Shown piece after piece: positions 46,140-59,299 of a stretch of DNA of 64,000 nucleotides. Positions within the stretch are counted from its first letter, which is position 1, and the number at the start of each line of letters is the position of its first letter. The DNA comes from Bos javanicus (taxonomy: Eukaryota > Chordata > Mammalia > Artiodactyla > Bovidae). Location: positions 37,277,878 to 37,341,877 of the forward strand of contig NC_083878.1 of NCBI RefSeq assembly GCF_032452875.1, in the 5' to 3' direction. The notes beneath the pieces are model-generated. The model was not told the DNA's origin and made no database searches. It saw nothing but the letters and a program-made list of their open reading frames with translations. Both the position numbers and the translations under genes were made by a program.

Positions 46140-46640
46140 TCTACCTAAGGTTCCCCGTTACCAGCAAGATAAGTATCAAGCTTACCCACGCTCGTTCAGA
46201 ATAGTCTCCTAAGACTATTATGATTGGTTCCTCGGTCTTCCTCCAGCTTGATGTCTCTCCCTCTCCTAACATCCTCAGACCATATCAAACTCCTTGCAGT
46301 TACCTGGACCCAGTACCTTATTTTGTGTATCCTCAACCTAGCACATGCCATTGACTCCCCTCACTTGTCCACACATACGCTCTTTTTCTTCTTTCAATCT
46401 CAGTGTAGTATCATCGCCCCCTGAAGCCGCACCTTGACAGCCGGACTCTTTAGGCCGTTCCTTCTCTGTGCATCCAGGCCACCATGCAAGGACCTCCCCG
46501 CTGGACTCGTTGCACTCACGGTTTTGCGTTTGTTGACTTACCCCTCTCCCCACCTGATACAAGTTCCATGTGTCCCCTGCCTAGCACCTGTTGTGCACAC
46601 AGTAAGTGCTTCATGTATTGTTAGTTGTTGTTAGTTCTTC
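46140..46640 (+). repeat. L2 LINE 3' fragment
   Basis: Pyrimidine-rich text ending in CCTAGCACCTGTTGTGCACA and AGTAAGTGCTTCATGTATTG resembles the L2 3' end. Confidence 0.5.
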
Positions 46641-46809
46641 ATATCTCAAATTATTTAGAAGGAGAAAGGTATGACAAGGGGGATGAGATGTCTATAGAAC
46701 TCGTTCTGTACATACTTTCTGAAAATACTAATATATTCTCATTTGGCGCTTAGAAGCAGGATTCAGAATCTTCATGACCTGAAGCTAATCATGAAGAAAT
46801 GTGAATATG

Positions 46810-47340
46810 AATTTAAGGACAGTCTACATTACAACTGGCCTGTACTTTGCAAAAAAAAACAAAAACAAAAACAAAAAAAAACCCAAGACTTATTCTCATA
46901 AAAGACACAGGGAAGTAAGGGACTGTTCCAGTTTAAAGGAGACTAAAAGGATAGAAGTAAATGCAATATGTGATCCTAGATTGGGGTGGTTAGTTGTTCA
47001 GTTGCTAAGTTGTTTCTGACTCTTTGCGACCCCATGGACTGTAGAACGCCAGTCTTCCCTGCCCTTCACCACCTCCCTGAATTTGCTCAAACTCATGTCC
47101 ATCTAGTCAGTGGTGCCATCCAACCATCTCATCCTCTGTTGCCCCCTTCTCCTCCTGCCCTCAATCTTTCCCAGCATCAGGGTCTTTTCCAGTGAGTTGG
47201 CTCTTCACATCAGGTGGCCAAAGTAGTGGAGCTTCAATCTCAGCATCGGTCCTTCCAGTGAATATTCAGGGTTGGTTGGGGTGGTTAGGGATTGGTATAA
47301 GTGACAGTATTGGGACAATGGGTTAAGTTTGAACATGGAA
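46810..47340 (+). repeat. L1M-type 3' end with BovB inserted
   Basis: ACAACTGGCCTGTACTTTGC, AGGAGACTAAAAGGATAGAA and ATATGTGATCCTAGATTGGG match the same 3' UTR type as 3,900-4,320. A CAAAAA-rich run lies at 46,850-46,882. Confidence 0.5.
46994..47275 (-). repeat. BovB/ART2 3' fragment
   Basis: About 280 bp of BovB 3' end, minus orientation, starting TTGTTCAGTTGCTAAGTTG. A perfect 13-bp target-site duplication TTGGGGTGGTTAG lies at 46,981-46,993 and 47,276-47,288. Confidence 0.93.
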
Positions 47341-47488
47341 GTATATGTTAGGAAATAGCACTGTGTTTACATTAAAATTCTGAATTTGTAGCAGTGCAGT
47401 TACGTAAGGGAAGGTTCTTGTCTTAGGAGAAATGTGCTAGGATATTTAGGAGTGAAGTGTTATGGAGCTGCAGACAACAGTAATAAGG

Positions 47489-47516
47489 TGTCTGTGTGTG
47501 TGCGTGTGTTTGTGTT
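47489..47516 (+). repeat. Imperfect (TG)n microsatellite
   Basis: Alternating TG with C and T interruptions. Confidence 0.8.
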
Positions 47517-47639
47517 TCTCGTGGCATCTGTTCTCTCCTCTTAACCACTGCTTCCTTCCTGCTTCCATCCTTGCCTCTCCCATTTTATTCTCACCACAGA
47601 AGCCAGTTGATCTGGCTGCAACATAAGTCATGTTAATTC

Positions 47640-48153
47640 TTGCTCAGAACTCTCGGAGCAAGCGTAGAAGTCCTTGTAATGGCCTCTAAGCCTCTTTGGA
47701 GATGTGGCCTTCTGTTACCTCTATGATCTGGTCTATTTTCTCACCATCCCTTGCTCCACTTCAGCCACACTGGCCTCCCGGTTGGAATGCCCAGGTACCC
47801 TACTGCCCCAGGGCCTTTGCACTTTCCCTCTGTCTATCTCCTCCTTCTTCTAGACGTCACATGACTTCACTAGCCTCCACTGGGTCCTTGCTCAAGGTCA
47901 TCTTCTCAGTGAGGCCTTCCCTGACTACCCTATTTAAAATGTAGACTCCTCCCCAACACACTCCTCATTATTCATCCCTGTTTCATGTTTCCCCTTAGTT
48001 CTTTTTTGTTTTGAACCTTGTTGACTCTTTTCACTAGAATATGAGCTCTAAGTGGGCAGAGTTTTTTGTTTGCTGCCCTGCCTACAGTGCCCAAAATGAT
48101 GCCTGGTATGTAGAAGACACTTAATAAGTATTTATTGAATGAATAAATGAATG
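47640..48153 (+). repeat. L2 LINE 3' end
   Basis: CTGCCCCAGGGCCTTTGCAC, AGTGAGGCCTTCCCTGACTA, ACTAGAATATGAGCTC and TAAGTATTTATTGAATGAAT are the L2 3' end in order. Confidence 0.88.
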
Positions 48154-48289
48154 ACTAGTATATGTTCACTTTTGTTTGTTTTGAGATCACCTCCTTGGAA
48201 TTTCTGCTTAGAACAGGATTTTTTGAATGGGTTGCCTTTGACAGACTGTGAAGTTAATGGATCCCATCTCAGAATAGTAAGTTTCTTTG

Positions 48290-48845
48290 TTCTCATTTCT
48301 TTGTCCTTTTACCAAAGTATAATCTAGATACAGAAAAGTGTACATATCATAGTGTACAGCTGGATCAATTCTCACGACCCCAGTGCACCTGTAACCCTCA
48401 CTTACATCAAGAAATAGAACCTTACCAGCACTGCAGAGACCCCTGAGCACCTCTTTTCAGTCAAAGTACCCCCCCTGCAAAGGTAACCTCTATCCTAACT
48501 TTTAACAATGTAGATTCGTGTTGCCTGGTGTTGCACCTTTAAAAGGAATCCTACAGTATGCATTTTTTTGTGTGTCTGGCTACTTTCAATCAACATTATA
48601 AGATTTGTCTCAGCTTCTACATGTTTACTATCAGTTTCATATTTTCCATTGTGTAGAAATATAGTTTATCCATTCTACTGTAGGTGGGCATTTGGGTGAC
48701 TTCTGGTTTCTTTTGACTACTATTAACATTCTAGTACAAGTGAACATACATATCCATTTCCACATGGGAGTGGTATTTCTGGGGCATGAGGTGCACACAT
48801 GATCAGTTTTTCTAAGTGGATAAATCAATTTATACTCCCACTATC
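48290..48845 (-). repeat. L1M 3' region
   Basis: Antisense phrases GTACAGCTGGATCAATTCTC, GGAATCCTACAGTATGCAT, GGGCATTTGGGTGACTTCTG match old L1. Confidence 0.7.
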
Positions 48846-49376
48846 ATGGGATTTCCTAATGCATAAAATAAAGTACACAAATGCATAAAATAAAATACAT
48901 AAATAGGATTGGAAAGAAAATTAATTATTTTGAAATACAATTGGAATAATATAGTTGGAAAAATATTGTAATATGTCATGATATATGTGCTTCTTTATTA
49001 ACTTTATTAACTCATGCAATTGAAAGTTCTAGCAGTTTTAATAATTATTGTAAATTCAAAGTAGTAAGGGTATACATGATGTTTGAAAAATCTGTAACAA
49101 CTGTAATATTATATGAAAATATCTGTGATTTTATTGATCTCAAGGTCACAGGTACTACTATAGTTTGTTGCCTACATTTTGAATGATAGGAAATACTAAA
49201 GCCTGTTCCAAGTTAGTGAAAAATAAAGACTTTTAGTAATTTTTAGTCCATCTAAACACATAAACCTTCTGAATTCTATTAAGGAATACATAGACTCTAA
49301 GTTAATAGTCTCTTGTTTAGAGGAACAAAAATGATTTACAACAAATATTTCTTAAGTGTCTTCTATGTGTCATGTG

Positions 49377-49562
49377 GGCTTCCCTGGTGGCTCAGTTGTA
49401 AAGAATCCACCTGCCAATGTAGGAGACGGAAATGGCAAGAAGGAAGGAAATGGCAACCCACTCCAGTATTCTTGCCTGGGAAATTCCATGGACAGAGGAG
49501 CCTGATGGGCTATAGTCTATGGGTTGCAATAGAGTTGGACACAACTTAGCGACTAAACAACA
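49377..49562 (+). repeat. Bov-tA SINE
   Basis: GGGCTTCCCTGGTGGCTCAG head, a shortened middle and ACAACTTAGCGACTAAAC tail. Confidence 0.9.
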
Positions 49563-50520
49563 ACAGCAAATTTCTCATGTACTGTTCCAGACACTGGGGA
49601 CCCATCAGTGAGCAATATGCATCTCTTCTCAAGGAACTTATAATCATGAAGGCAATATTCATAAATAAGTTAGCAGCTGGGTCTGTGTGTTCAGATCTAT
49701 GATAGTTAGCTCACGGCATGTACCTAACCCATACGTGGGAGTGGATGGTGGTCAGAGAAGGTTTTCTGGAGAAAGGAGCATCATTAGATTTAGGCTCTGT
49801 TTTGATTACTCTGGCTACGGTGTGAATGATAAATTGTTGGAGAGAAAGTCTGGAGGCACTTAAAGTAATCCAGATATGAGGTCATTATGATAGTATGCAA
49901 GGAAAGCAATGAGTATGTTCTGGAAACTCTGGATTCCTGCTGACTGATTGGATATAGGTGATAGAGGAGAAGGAAGGTGTAAGGTTAACAATCAACTGGT
50001 TGGATGGTGGTTATCATTCATTGAAGCAGAATGAGGAGCATTCAGGGCCAGGAAATGATGAATTCAGCTTTGAACACATATAGATTGAAGTGTTTGTGGA
50101 ACATCCAAGAGGTGATTTTACATTTATGTGGGTCTCTCGCTCAGGACAGGCTACAGTCCGTGGGATTGCAAGGAGTCAGACACGACTCAGGGTGACACTT
50201 CCACTTTCCTGCTCAGCAGAGAGCCTCATGAGTTTCAGGGAGCATGTGGGAGTGGATTTGATAACCCAGAGAGCATGTGGAGGAAGAAGAGGCCAGGCTT
50301 AGGATTTGGGGGAAGGTCAGCTTTCAGGTGACCAGTAAATAAAGATGCATGTGAATGATGCGAATAGTCACAGGGACAGGAGGAGAGCGGAGTGCCTGGA
50401 GGCCAAGAGCAGAGACGGTGTCAAGGAGACCCTCAATAGTATGACTGGAGTACAACACGGTAAGTCTAGGAAAGGGCCCTGTGGATTCAGCAATGAGAAG
50501 GTAGTTGATGAGTTACTTTT
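49563..50520 (+). repeat. Ancient repeat, same unnamed family as 1,975-2,560, with Bov tail fragment
   Basis: CTGTTCCAGACACTGGGGAC, GAGAAGGTTTTCTGGAGAA, GATTACTCTGGCTACGGTGT and GAAGTGTTTGTGGAACATC continue the order of that family. A Bov SINE tail fragment (ACAGGCTACAGTCCGTGGGA to GACACGACTCAGG) is inserted at about 50,144-50,192. Confidence 0.5.
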
Positions 50521-50756
50521 ACTACAGAAACACTGGGAATGATTATTTTCCTCTGGGTTGTACTTTCATCTGGGTTTTAAACATTCTGTTATAGCAGTTA
50601 GAATTCCAAGGGCCATTTCCTTTTAGCTTTACTTTTCTCCTTGCATCTCTTTTATACGTTTCACTCATGCTCCAGTGACTTTTATGCTGCACTGGTAGTA
50701 AGTAAGCAGTCATTTCGGCTTAATGACTTACCTCTAACAAACTCTAGTTCTTTTTA

Positions 50757-50778
50757 AAACAAAACAAAACAAAACAAC
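50757..50778 (+). repeat. (AAAAC)n simple repeat
   Basis: Four tandem AAAAC units. Confidence 0.85.
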
Positions 50779-51179
50779 GAGAGATATCATTATAGACATT
50801 GCTTCTTGGTGGAAAGCCTTTCCAGGTCTATTATTTTGCATAGTAGATATGAGTGCACTCACTTTGGCCAGGCCATGTTTATCTATGTGGGAACCTGGCC
50901 TGCTGACAGTGAATTCATGTCATCCTTCTTGCCTTGGATAGTACTCAAGTTTAAGTCCATATGATAAAATATGATGGAAGAGATATAAATTCTATAATGT
51001 TTCATAATTATTTTCTTCCCAGAATGTCACTTGGATTTTTATATAAATTATAGGAGATAAGTGGGAAGGTGTTCAGTGAAATAAGCCTGTGTTCAGCGCT
51101 GCCTGTGTAAATGGCAGTGTTAACAGGTCACAGCAATAATAGTTCTCCAGGCAGGAGTGCCTGTTACTCCCTCTTCTTT

Positions 51180-51450
51180 CATCTCCATTATCCATCAGCC
51201 CCAAGTCCAGTTGGTCACATCGTCTCTGTCTTGCTGCTTCCGCCCTAGTTCACACCCCTGCTACTTCACACCTGGTTCAAGCTATGTCAGGACAGTTTTG
51301 ATAGCTTCTTAACTAGTCTTCCTGCCTTTACCATCAGTCCTCTAGAAAATCCTCTGTTTGAAAATCTGCCTAAACTTAAAAATAATGCAGATTTATGAGC
51401 CTGTTCCTTAAGATTCTGCTTCGGTAGGCCCAGCTATGAGTCCCCAAAGT
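51180..51450 (+). repeat. L2-like fragment
   Basis: CACACCCCTGCTACTTCACA and TTCTTAACTAGTCTTCCTGC resemble the L2 3' region, diverged. Confidence 0.4.
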
Positions 51451-51489
51451 CTATATTTTAAAGAAATTTTCCACTGAAATATAGATATG

Positions 51490-51522
51490 AGTGTGTGTGT
51501 GTGTATATATAATGCACACACA
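51490..51522 (+). repeat. Compound (TG)n(TA)n microsatellite with inverted (CA)n
   Basis: GTGTGTGTGTGTGTATATAT runs into AATGCACACACAC, so the ends are self-complementary. Confidence 0.85.
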
Positions 51523-52189
51523 CCCTCACTTTCCTTGCTCTGTCCATTGAGAGGACTGAATAACAATGAGCAGCAGGCGCACACCTAGCTCCCAGAACTT
51601 GTTTCTAAATACCATTTGCCACAGCAAAGAATTAGAACTCCTTATAAAAAGAGCTGATTTTAGGCCTGGGGCAGGGAAAATGCAAGATGCGTCTGAAACA
51701 GAAAGTATAGCAGTGCTCAAAAAATAAGGGAAGTTGTTAAAATGACACAAGAGCCAGCTTGAAGGGACCACCACAGGTCACACCTGGGATAATTTGAGCA
51801 TTAATTACAATCCATTGAATAAAATTAAAACCCCCTGTATCTATAGTGATATAAAAAAGTAATGGGAAGAGAAGGCTCTGCGTTGAGTAGAACATAAACT
51901 ATTAAATGCAGAGGGAACGATGGAGTTAGAAAATCAACAGATGATGTAACTAGCGATGCAAGTTGAAGAACATGATACTTACATAGTACTTTGCCTCGAG
52001 ATGCTAATTAATTACAGTGGATAAGCAGTGACTACTATGGACAAACCTGGCAGACACCCCTTAACCAAGTGAGCAAGCATTCACAATAGTGGAACAAACC
52101 AAGTCATTAGAAACAAAAAGCTTCCCCAAGGGGTTCTGGATTCCAGAATTGCTGCAGTAGGCTAGCATTGGAATTAACCTTTGAAACTA

Positions 52190-52640
52190 CAGATTTGATC
52201 TGTCTCTGCCTTGCTTCAAAACTCCTGCCAGCTCTATTACTTTTGGAAAGGGCTTCAGACGCTCAGGCCTGGCCCCTTCCTACCTTCCTTCATCCTCTCC
52301 TAGCACAACTCTGTTCCCCACTTTCCTTCCTGTTCCTCTCACCACACCATACCCTTTGCAGTGACCCAAACGGTTTCATTTCTCTGTGACTGCACACGAT
52401 CCTGCTGCTTAGACTGCCTTCCCTGTCTGTCGGGTAGGTTCATGCTGTCCAAGAGGCAGTTCCAGCATACTGTCTTGTGAAGCCCTTCTTGATTCCTTGA
52501 GGAAGAACTAGGGTCTCTTTCTTCAGGACACCTGCAGCATTTTCTCCATCTCTCTCGCATAGCACTTCTCACGTTATGCTGTGATTTTCTGTTTGTGTAT
52601 TTCTTTACCCCACCCACCCAGCAGACTAGAGGCACTTTAT
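52190..52640 (+). repeat. L2 LINE 3' region
   Basis: Text from GCCTTGCTTCAAAACTCCTG through TGCTTAGACTGCCTTCCCTG to ATAGCACTTCTCACGTTATG follows L2 order. Confidence 0.65.
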
Positions 52641-52649
52641 GTGGTGCAA

Positions 52650-52800
52650 AGAACTCGGACTCCAGACCCAGCAGACCTACATTTGAATCTGATTCTTCCA
52701 CTTCTTAGTTTTTATCTAGCCACACCCAGCGTCTTCCTCTAGATCTATTGATGGGTTATTAGGAGAATCCAGTTAAATAAAGCATGTAAGGAGCTTTACA
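52650..52800 (-). repeat. MIR-like fragment
   Basis: ACATTTGAATCTGATTCTTCC and CTAGCCACACCCAGCG in reverse MIR order, diverged. Confidence 0.5.
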
Positions 52801-52809
52801 AAATGAGTT

Positions 52810-55800
52810 TAAAAGAAATAAAGGGGAAAACCCAAAGAAACTGACCTCACTAGGCCCTGAGTAAGTTTTTAAAAATATATATTGATATATACAAATATTT
52901 TACATGTATACATTTTCCCCTGTAATCCTACAGAATTTCAAAGGTGTAGTTCCATAGGTGGTACTTGACACACCCCATATTTGAACCCATCTGACTCCAA
53001 AGTCATGCTCTTTCTGTTATGTGGGACTATAAACCAGAAGGGAGAGACAGACAGAATCATAATCACAATTACAGAGTCACAATTAAATGTTAAGCCAGAG
53101 TCACAGACTCCAACCCCTTCATGGAAGTTGTAGTCTCTAAGCCATTCATTGGGGTGAGGGGCGGGCGTGGCGGTCAGAGAAGATAGTTGAATGGAGATCC
53201 AGATTAGATGGCCTCTTATATGAGTGGTTGCCAGAAGAGGTGAGAGTCTTCTCACAGATATTGATTGAATGTCCGCCAGAGACCATCATGGTCATCATAT
53301 GTGTGAGATTTAAGGACAGCATGAGGAGTGAGAAGGATGAGAGCTTAAAATAGAAGCCTGGGATACATCCTTACCTTTACATTCTGGAGCACAAAGCAGG
53401 CAAGGGGCAGAGCTACAGAAAGAGCTGCAGAACTGCAGGGCCACGAAAGAGAAGGGGGCATCAGATGCCTGTCTTTCTGTGTTCCGGGTGGTGAGGGCTG
53501 CTAGAGGGGCTCCACCGTGGAACCCAGCAAAGCGAGGGGCCTGGATTGGGACTCAAAGAGGCCCCGGGAAGAGCACTTTCATTCCGGTCATGTGGGGGCA
53601 GAATTCAGATTGCTGAAACAATGAATAAGAATCAAATATGGGGGCAACAGGAAAGTGTAGTCTAATTAGGGCTATATTCCCACGGACTTGGGCAAATGCT
53701 TCCTGAGATCTGGAAGACTTAAGAGTCATCTTGCTCGTAGGCACCTATTCTGGGAGATTAAGCATCCCCAGGGTGCCATCTGTTTCAGTGGGGAATATTG
53801 AACAAAAATGCCAGCTGACCACCAGCTGTGTCTCTTCCTCCCCAAAGCATCCTTAACCAAGAGGCATATCTGATTTCATGGAGCCACAAATCAGAGGTTG
53901 AAAATCTACCTACTGTTTCCCTGGGGACAGGCTCGTGATTTTATCTGGTTTCATAGTGATTTTTATCTCATTTCATTATTTCTTTTCAAGACTTATATAG
54001 CACACTCTTTAAATGGTTTAGCAAAACAAAGGAAGACAGGTTTGTTTGGTGTTTTTTTGGTTTGTTTATTAATCCTTATGCTCTGCCAGACAGCAGAAAT
54101 TATAGAGTCAAATTTCACATAATTCAGAGTTTTGGAGTTTTCTTTTAGCTAGAGCAGATTTTCTCTTTAAATGATGATATTTTTGTTATTTTATATTAAT
54201 AGATGGAAAATGATTATCTGTTTTATAGGTATATTTAATTCCATATGTGACCTAGTTTCCTCTAAATCTCTCTCAAATCTCAGAAGCTAATTCGGCAGCT
54301 TGGTTTTTTTCCTTCTGGGTGCCACAAAAATGTGGAAACCATATTTCCAGAAATAAATCAATGAAAGTATTGAGCAGTAGCATGCCATGCGTAATCACGC
54401 AGAGGTGCCATATCAAGGAGCCAGTCCCACTGGGACGGAAAACATCCCTGCAGTCGTTACCGGTTGTCAGTTGCTGGAGGTCTGAGTTACTTGTCTCCTG
54501 GCCTGTATGCACTTCAGAGACACTGAGGTGTGGGCACTGTGTATATTCCACAGCTTATGCTCATTCAGAGTGAACACACGTCCTTGACCTTTTCCCTGAA
54601 GCATTCTTAGGAATTTTAACTACTATAGGGTTTTAAAAAGTGATTAAAAAAAAAAAATCAAGGAGAGATGCAGCGTTTTAGTAACCATGTGTAAAATACA
54701 AATAATAATCTTAGGGCTTCACTAATCCCATCATGTTGGTGGATTAAATGTTTTTGTAATTAGACCGTCCTGTACAGCGACTTGAGAGTCTAAGGTCCTC
54801 CCATATTCAGAGCAGGCCACTTTGCCTTCTTTAGCCACAAAAGAGGCACATCTAGCAAGGGACACCCTTCTCTTCATACCAAGTGTGCTTTCTGGATAAT
54901 GAAGGTCTTCTAGATTGGTATTTTAGTGGGAGCAAGTAAAAATAGATAACTATAAAATATATTATAACAAGGCAAGCTTCCAGAAATTCAGAACAGTGGA
55001 AGTTAATAACGAGATGTTCAAGAGGGAGAGGACATATGTGTACCTACCTGTGGCTGATTCATGTTGATGTTTGCCAGAAACCAACAAAATTCTGTAAAGC
55101 AATTATCCTTCAATTTAAAGATAAATAAATTTAAAATAATTAGGTTAGCCTTTTTGGAGGGGTTCCAAAAATCCTGATATAGGAACTAAACAAATATTTG
55201 TGAAATAACAGAAAAGGTTTAACTCTCTGTGGATTTCTCCTATAACCTCGTTTGTCACTATGCTATGTGGAAACTACCATGTATGTCTGAAACCCTCATA
55301 ATGAAATGACCTTGATTCTCATTTAAGGCTAATATAGCAATAAAGAATAGAAATGGTAAGGGAAATGAGAACTTAGTAAGTTATTTCAGGCTCTTTGTTT
55401 TATTTTATCTGGGCCCTAAGCAAAAATATACTAATTGGCATGATTGATTTTATAATGTTTTATTTATGCTTGAAATATGTGAGTTTATGGGAGGTAAAAC
55501 CCTTGAAATATATGTGGAAGAATGTTGAGCAGTTACTGTTTCTATTAGTATCTTGTTTTAATGTTGTTTGTTCATAACTAAATTATAGAAATTTCTTTAG
55601 GAATGCTACTTTATATTAATAAGTAGATTACAGAAATGAGCTATTATTACTTACCCTAATTTTGCATCTGGTTATTTTTTTTTATAATTTATGGGTTAAG
55701 AAAGTTTCACTTCCTTTTAGTGCAATTTATTACAGAAATTATAAGGGGTAACATTGCTTATTGATTTTTGGCAGACCACCAAAAAGAAATCACAGCTATT

Positions 55801-56600
55801 TGACAGAGAACTCAGGAGAAATAAACAGGAGGATAACATAAGAAATTATCAAAACTATACGGTGCCAGAGAAAGACTCAATGAAAATTTACTTCCGTTTC
55901 ATAGACAAGTTTGCCCCAGTGCTTTCAGTGGGCATAATTGTTAAATGGTCCTTAGTTGAAGTTATAAACTAAAAATCATGGTGCTATTAAAAACCACCTT
56001 ATAAGAATCTCCTTGGATGGGAGGACACGGCATCTGGTTTTGGCCAGGTGACTTCTGGGCTGGTGCCTTCAGTTTGCTTTCTGCAGGCTAAGGCAGTAAG
56101 AGAGCATCAAAAATAGGATGTGAATTTTATTATTAAGTTTATAAAGGGCAAAATTAAGGGCAGAAAAAAGGGCAGTAGAATTTGGGATTTCATAATGATA
56201 GCCAAAATGCTTTAAAAGTTTGTATATCATATACAAACTGTGTTGAAGGTAAACTTTAATATCCTCCACTTGTAATTTAGGCTTCCAAACCTTTATTTCT
56301 TCTTCCCCACCTTAAGAATGAGTTCATTCTAGGTCATTATTTTCAGCATGTCTGGCAGCCCCATGTTTTTCAGTTACACTGTATTTAAATTACACATGGT
56401 ACTTAGATTTGGTGGGAACCTCACAGAATCTCAGTTCTGCTATTTTTCAAAAGTTGCTTCTTTTCCCCCATTATATCCATATGTACTCATTAAACAAAAA
56501 TGTGAAAATAATATCAGAAAGGTAAAATTGTCCTTAGTTGACACCAAATATATTTACATTTTTATAAACTTTAAAATTCAAGAACACACATATTAGAAAG
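52810..56600. other. Intronic DNA, largely free of recognised repeats
   Basis: No ruminant SINE and no firm LINE seen. Only short chance frames, the most protein-like being 72 codons at 55,754-55,972 (K/N-rich, no family). Candidate unique sequence. Confidence 0.45.
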
Positions 56601-57299
56601 CACACAGACTATCAGTATTCAACTTGATGAGACTTAGCAAAGTGAGTCCACCCACGCAACTATCACCGAGATCAAGAAATACAACATTAGTGCTTTCCAG
56701 AGTGTGTCACCTGTTACCTCCTCCTCATTTTCTCCTCTGGAAGATGAGCACTCTCCTGACCCCTCTCATAAAGATAAGTTTTCCCCGTGGTGAGCTTTAT
56801 ATAAATTAAATTATACAATATATGCTCTTTTTTGTGGTGCTTGACTGCTCACCAAGTCTGTCTATGAGACTCATGCATGTTGTTACATGTAGTTCATTCT
56901 TTTTCATTGTATCTGTCTAGTATTCTATTGTGTGAATATAATTCACTCTCCTTACTACTGGACATTTGGGTTGTCTCCGCTTGGAGGCTACTAGAAGTAA
57001 CGCTTCTTTGAACATTCTTGAACATGTCTTTTGGTAGATGAATGTGTTTTTCCTTTGGTGTGTACCTAGATCATAGGGTGCGTACATATTTAGTTTTTAG
57101 TAAATATACTACTAAACAGTTTCCCCAGTGATTATATTAATTTTTGCACAGCAGTGTATGAGAGTTCTAGTTCCTATACATTCTTGCTAACAGTTAATAT
57201 TGCGTGTCTTTTTCTGTTTAATCCATCCTCATGGTTAGTATGGCACATTGTGTTTTTAATTTGATTCTCTCTGATGGTGAGTGAAGTTGAGCACATTGT
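56600..57299 (-). repeat. L1M fragment, left part of a nested block
   Basis: Antisense old L1 (CATGTTGTTACATGTAGTTC, TATTCTATTGTGTGAATATA, ATTTGGGTTGTCTCCGC). It continues after the MLT1 at 57,760 and after the young L1 at 59,132-59,300. Confidence 0.7.
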
Positions 57300-57758
57300 A
57301 GTTAGAACAGTGTCCCTCTGAACATGTCCATGTCCTAATCGCTGGAACCTTTGAACATGTCATAAAAGGGATATTACTGATGTGGTTTTAGAATCGGGAG
57401 ATTGTCCTGAATTATCTCAGCAGGCCCAGTGTGATCATAAAGGTCTTTATAAGTGCAAGGGGGTAGAAGGAGAATTGGAGAAGGTGTTGTGATGGAAGTA
57501 ATGATGCAGCATGAGAAGGATTAGACTGACTTTGAAATGCAGGGGCCCACTGGCCAAGGAATGAAGGCAGCCTCGGGAAAAAACAGATTCTCCCCTAGAA
57601 CCTCAAAAAGAACAGTCCTGAGTATATCTCAGCTTTTGCCCTTAGAGGCCTATTGTGAACCTCTGACTTCCAGAACTGTAAGGTAATAAATGAGTGTTGC
57701 TTTAAGTCACCAGGTTTGTGGTAATTTCCTACTACAGCAGCAGTAGGAAACTGATCTT
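57300..57758 (+). repeat. MLT1-type MaLR LTR inserted in the L1M
   Basis: ACAGTGTCCCTCTGAACATG, CTTTATAAGTGCAAGGGGG, TGACTTCCAGAACTGTAAGG and CACCAGGTTTGTGGTAATTT follow MLT1 order, ending in AGCAGTAGGAAACTGA. No internal region. Confidence 0.85.
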
Positions 57759-57930
57759 GGCACCTTTTCATAGGCTCCTTGCACATTTGGGTACCTTCTT
57801 TTGCAAAGTGCCTGTTCAGGTCTTTTGATGATTTAAATAACTGAGTTGTTTTTTCCTACTGATACATAGAAATTATTTATATATTCTGGATATAAATCCT
57901 TTGTTAAATTTATATAGCAAATATTTTCTT

Positions 57931-59119
57931 TTTTTTAAATTTTATTTTATTTTTAAACTTTATAATATTGTATTGGTTTTGCCAAATATCGAAATGAATC
58001 CGCCACAGGTATACATGTGTTCCCCATCCTGAACCCTCCTCCCTCCTCCCTCCCCATACCATCCCTCTGGGTCGTCCCAGTGCACCAGCCCCAAGCATCC
58101 AGTATAGTGCATCGAACCTGGACTGGCGACTCGTTTCATACATGATAGTATACATGTTTCAATGCCATTCTCCCAAATCTTTCCACCCTCTCCCTCTCCC
58201 ACAGAGTCCATAAGACTGTTCTATACATCATTGTCTCTTTTGCTATCTCGTATACAGGGTTATTGTTACCATCTTTCTAAATTCCATATATATGTGTTAG
58301 TATACTGTATTGGTGTTTTTCTTTCTGGCTTACTTCACTCTGTATAATAGGCTCCAGTTTCATCCACCTCATTAGAACTGAATTGATTCAAATGTATTCT
58401 TTTTAATGGCTGAGTAATACTCCATTGTGTATATGTACCACAGCTTTCTAATCCATTCATCTGCTGATGGACATCTAGGTTGCTTCCATGTCCTGGCTAT
58501 TATAAACAGTGCTGCGATGAACATTGGGGTACACGTGTCTCTTTCCCTTCTGGTTTCCTCAGTATGTATGCCCAGCAGTGGGATTGCTGGGTCATAAGAC
58601 AGTTCTATTTCCAGTTTTTTAAGGAATCTCCACACTGTTCTCCATAGTGGCTGTACTAGTTTGCATTCCCACCAACAGTGTAAGAGGGTTCCCTTTTCTC
58701 CACACCCTCTCCAGCATTTATTGCTTGTAGACTTTTGGATCGCAGCCATTCTGACTGGAGTGAAATGGTACCTCATAGTGGTTTTGATTTGTATTTCTCT
58801 GATAATGAGTGAGTGATGTTAAGCATCTTTTCATGTGTTTGTTAGCCATCTGTATGTCTTCTTTGGAGAAATGTCTATTTAGTTCTTTGGCCCATTTTTT
58901 GATTGGGTCATTTATTTTTCTGGAATTGAGGTGTAGGAGTTGCTTGTATATTTTTGAGATTAGTTGTTTGTCAGTTGCTTCATTTGCTATTATTTTCTCC
59001 CATTCTGAAGGCTGCCTTTTCACCTTGCTAATAGTTTCCTTTGTTGTGCAGAAGCTTTTAAGGTTAATTAGGTCCCATTTGTTTATTTTTGCTTTTATTT
59101 CCAATATTCTGGGAGGTGA
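57931..59119 (-). repeat. Young ruminant L1 3' end nested in the L1M
   Basis: About 1.19 kb, 5' truncated. Minus-strand frames at 58,718-59,104 (FCTTKETISKVKRQPSEWEK) and 58,372-58,776 (ending YTMEYYSAIKKNTF) are the ORF2 C-terminus in two overlapping phases, so it has a frameshift. The 3' UTR and T-rich (poly-A) end lie at left. Perfect 12-bp target-site duplication AAATATTTTCTT at 57,919-57,930 and 59,120-59,131. Confidence 0.93.
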
Positions 59120-59299
59120 AAATATTTTCTTGTAGCTTGTATTTTTTACTCCTGACAGTACCTTTTATTAGAAGTTCATAATTTGATGAAGTCCAATTTA
59201 ACAATCTTTCTCAATCTTATACTTTGTGCTTAATGCTTTCTGTGTCCTGTTTATACAAGTGTGGGTCCTGATTTTATATTGTTGTATGCAACAAAATTT

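Noticed and set aside
55754..55972. 72-codon frame as a small gene or hidden exon
   Set aside because: No EML6 or other family resemblance and no convincing acceptor/donor pair around it. Kept only as part of a conserved-element candidate.
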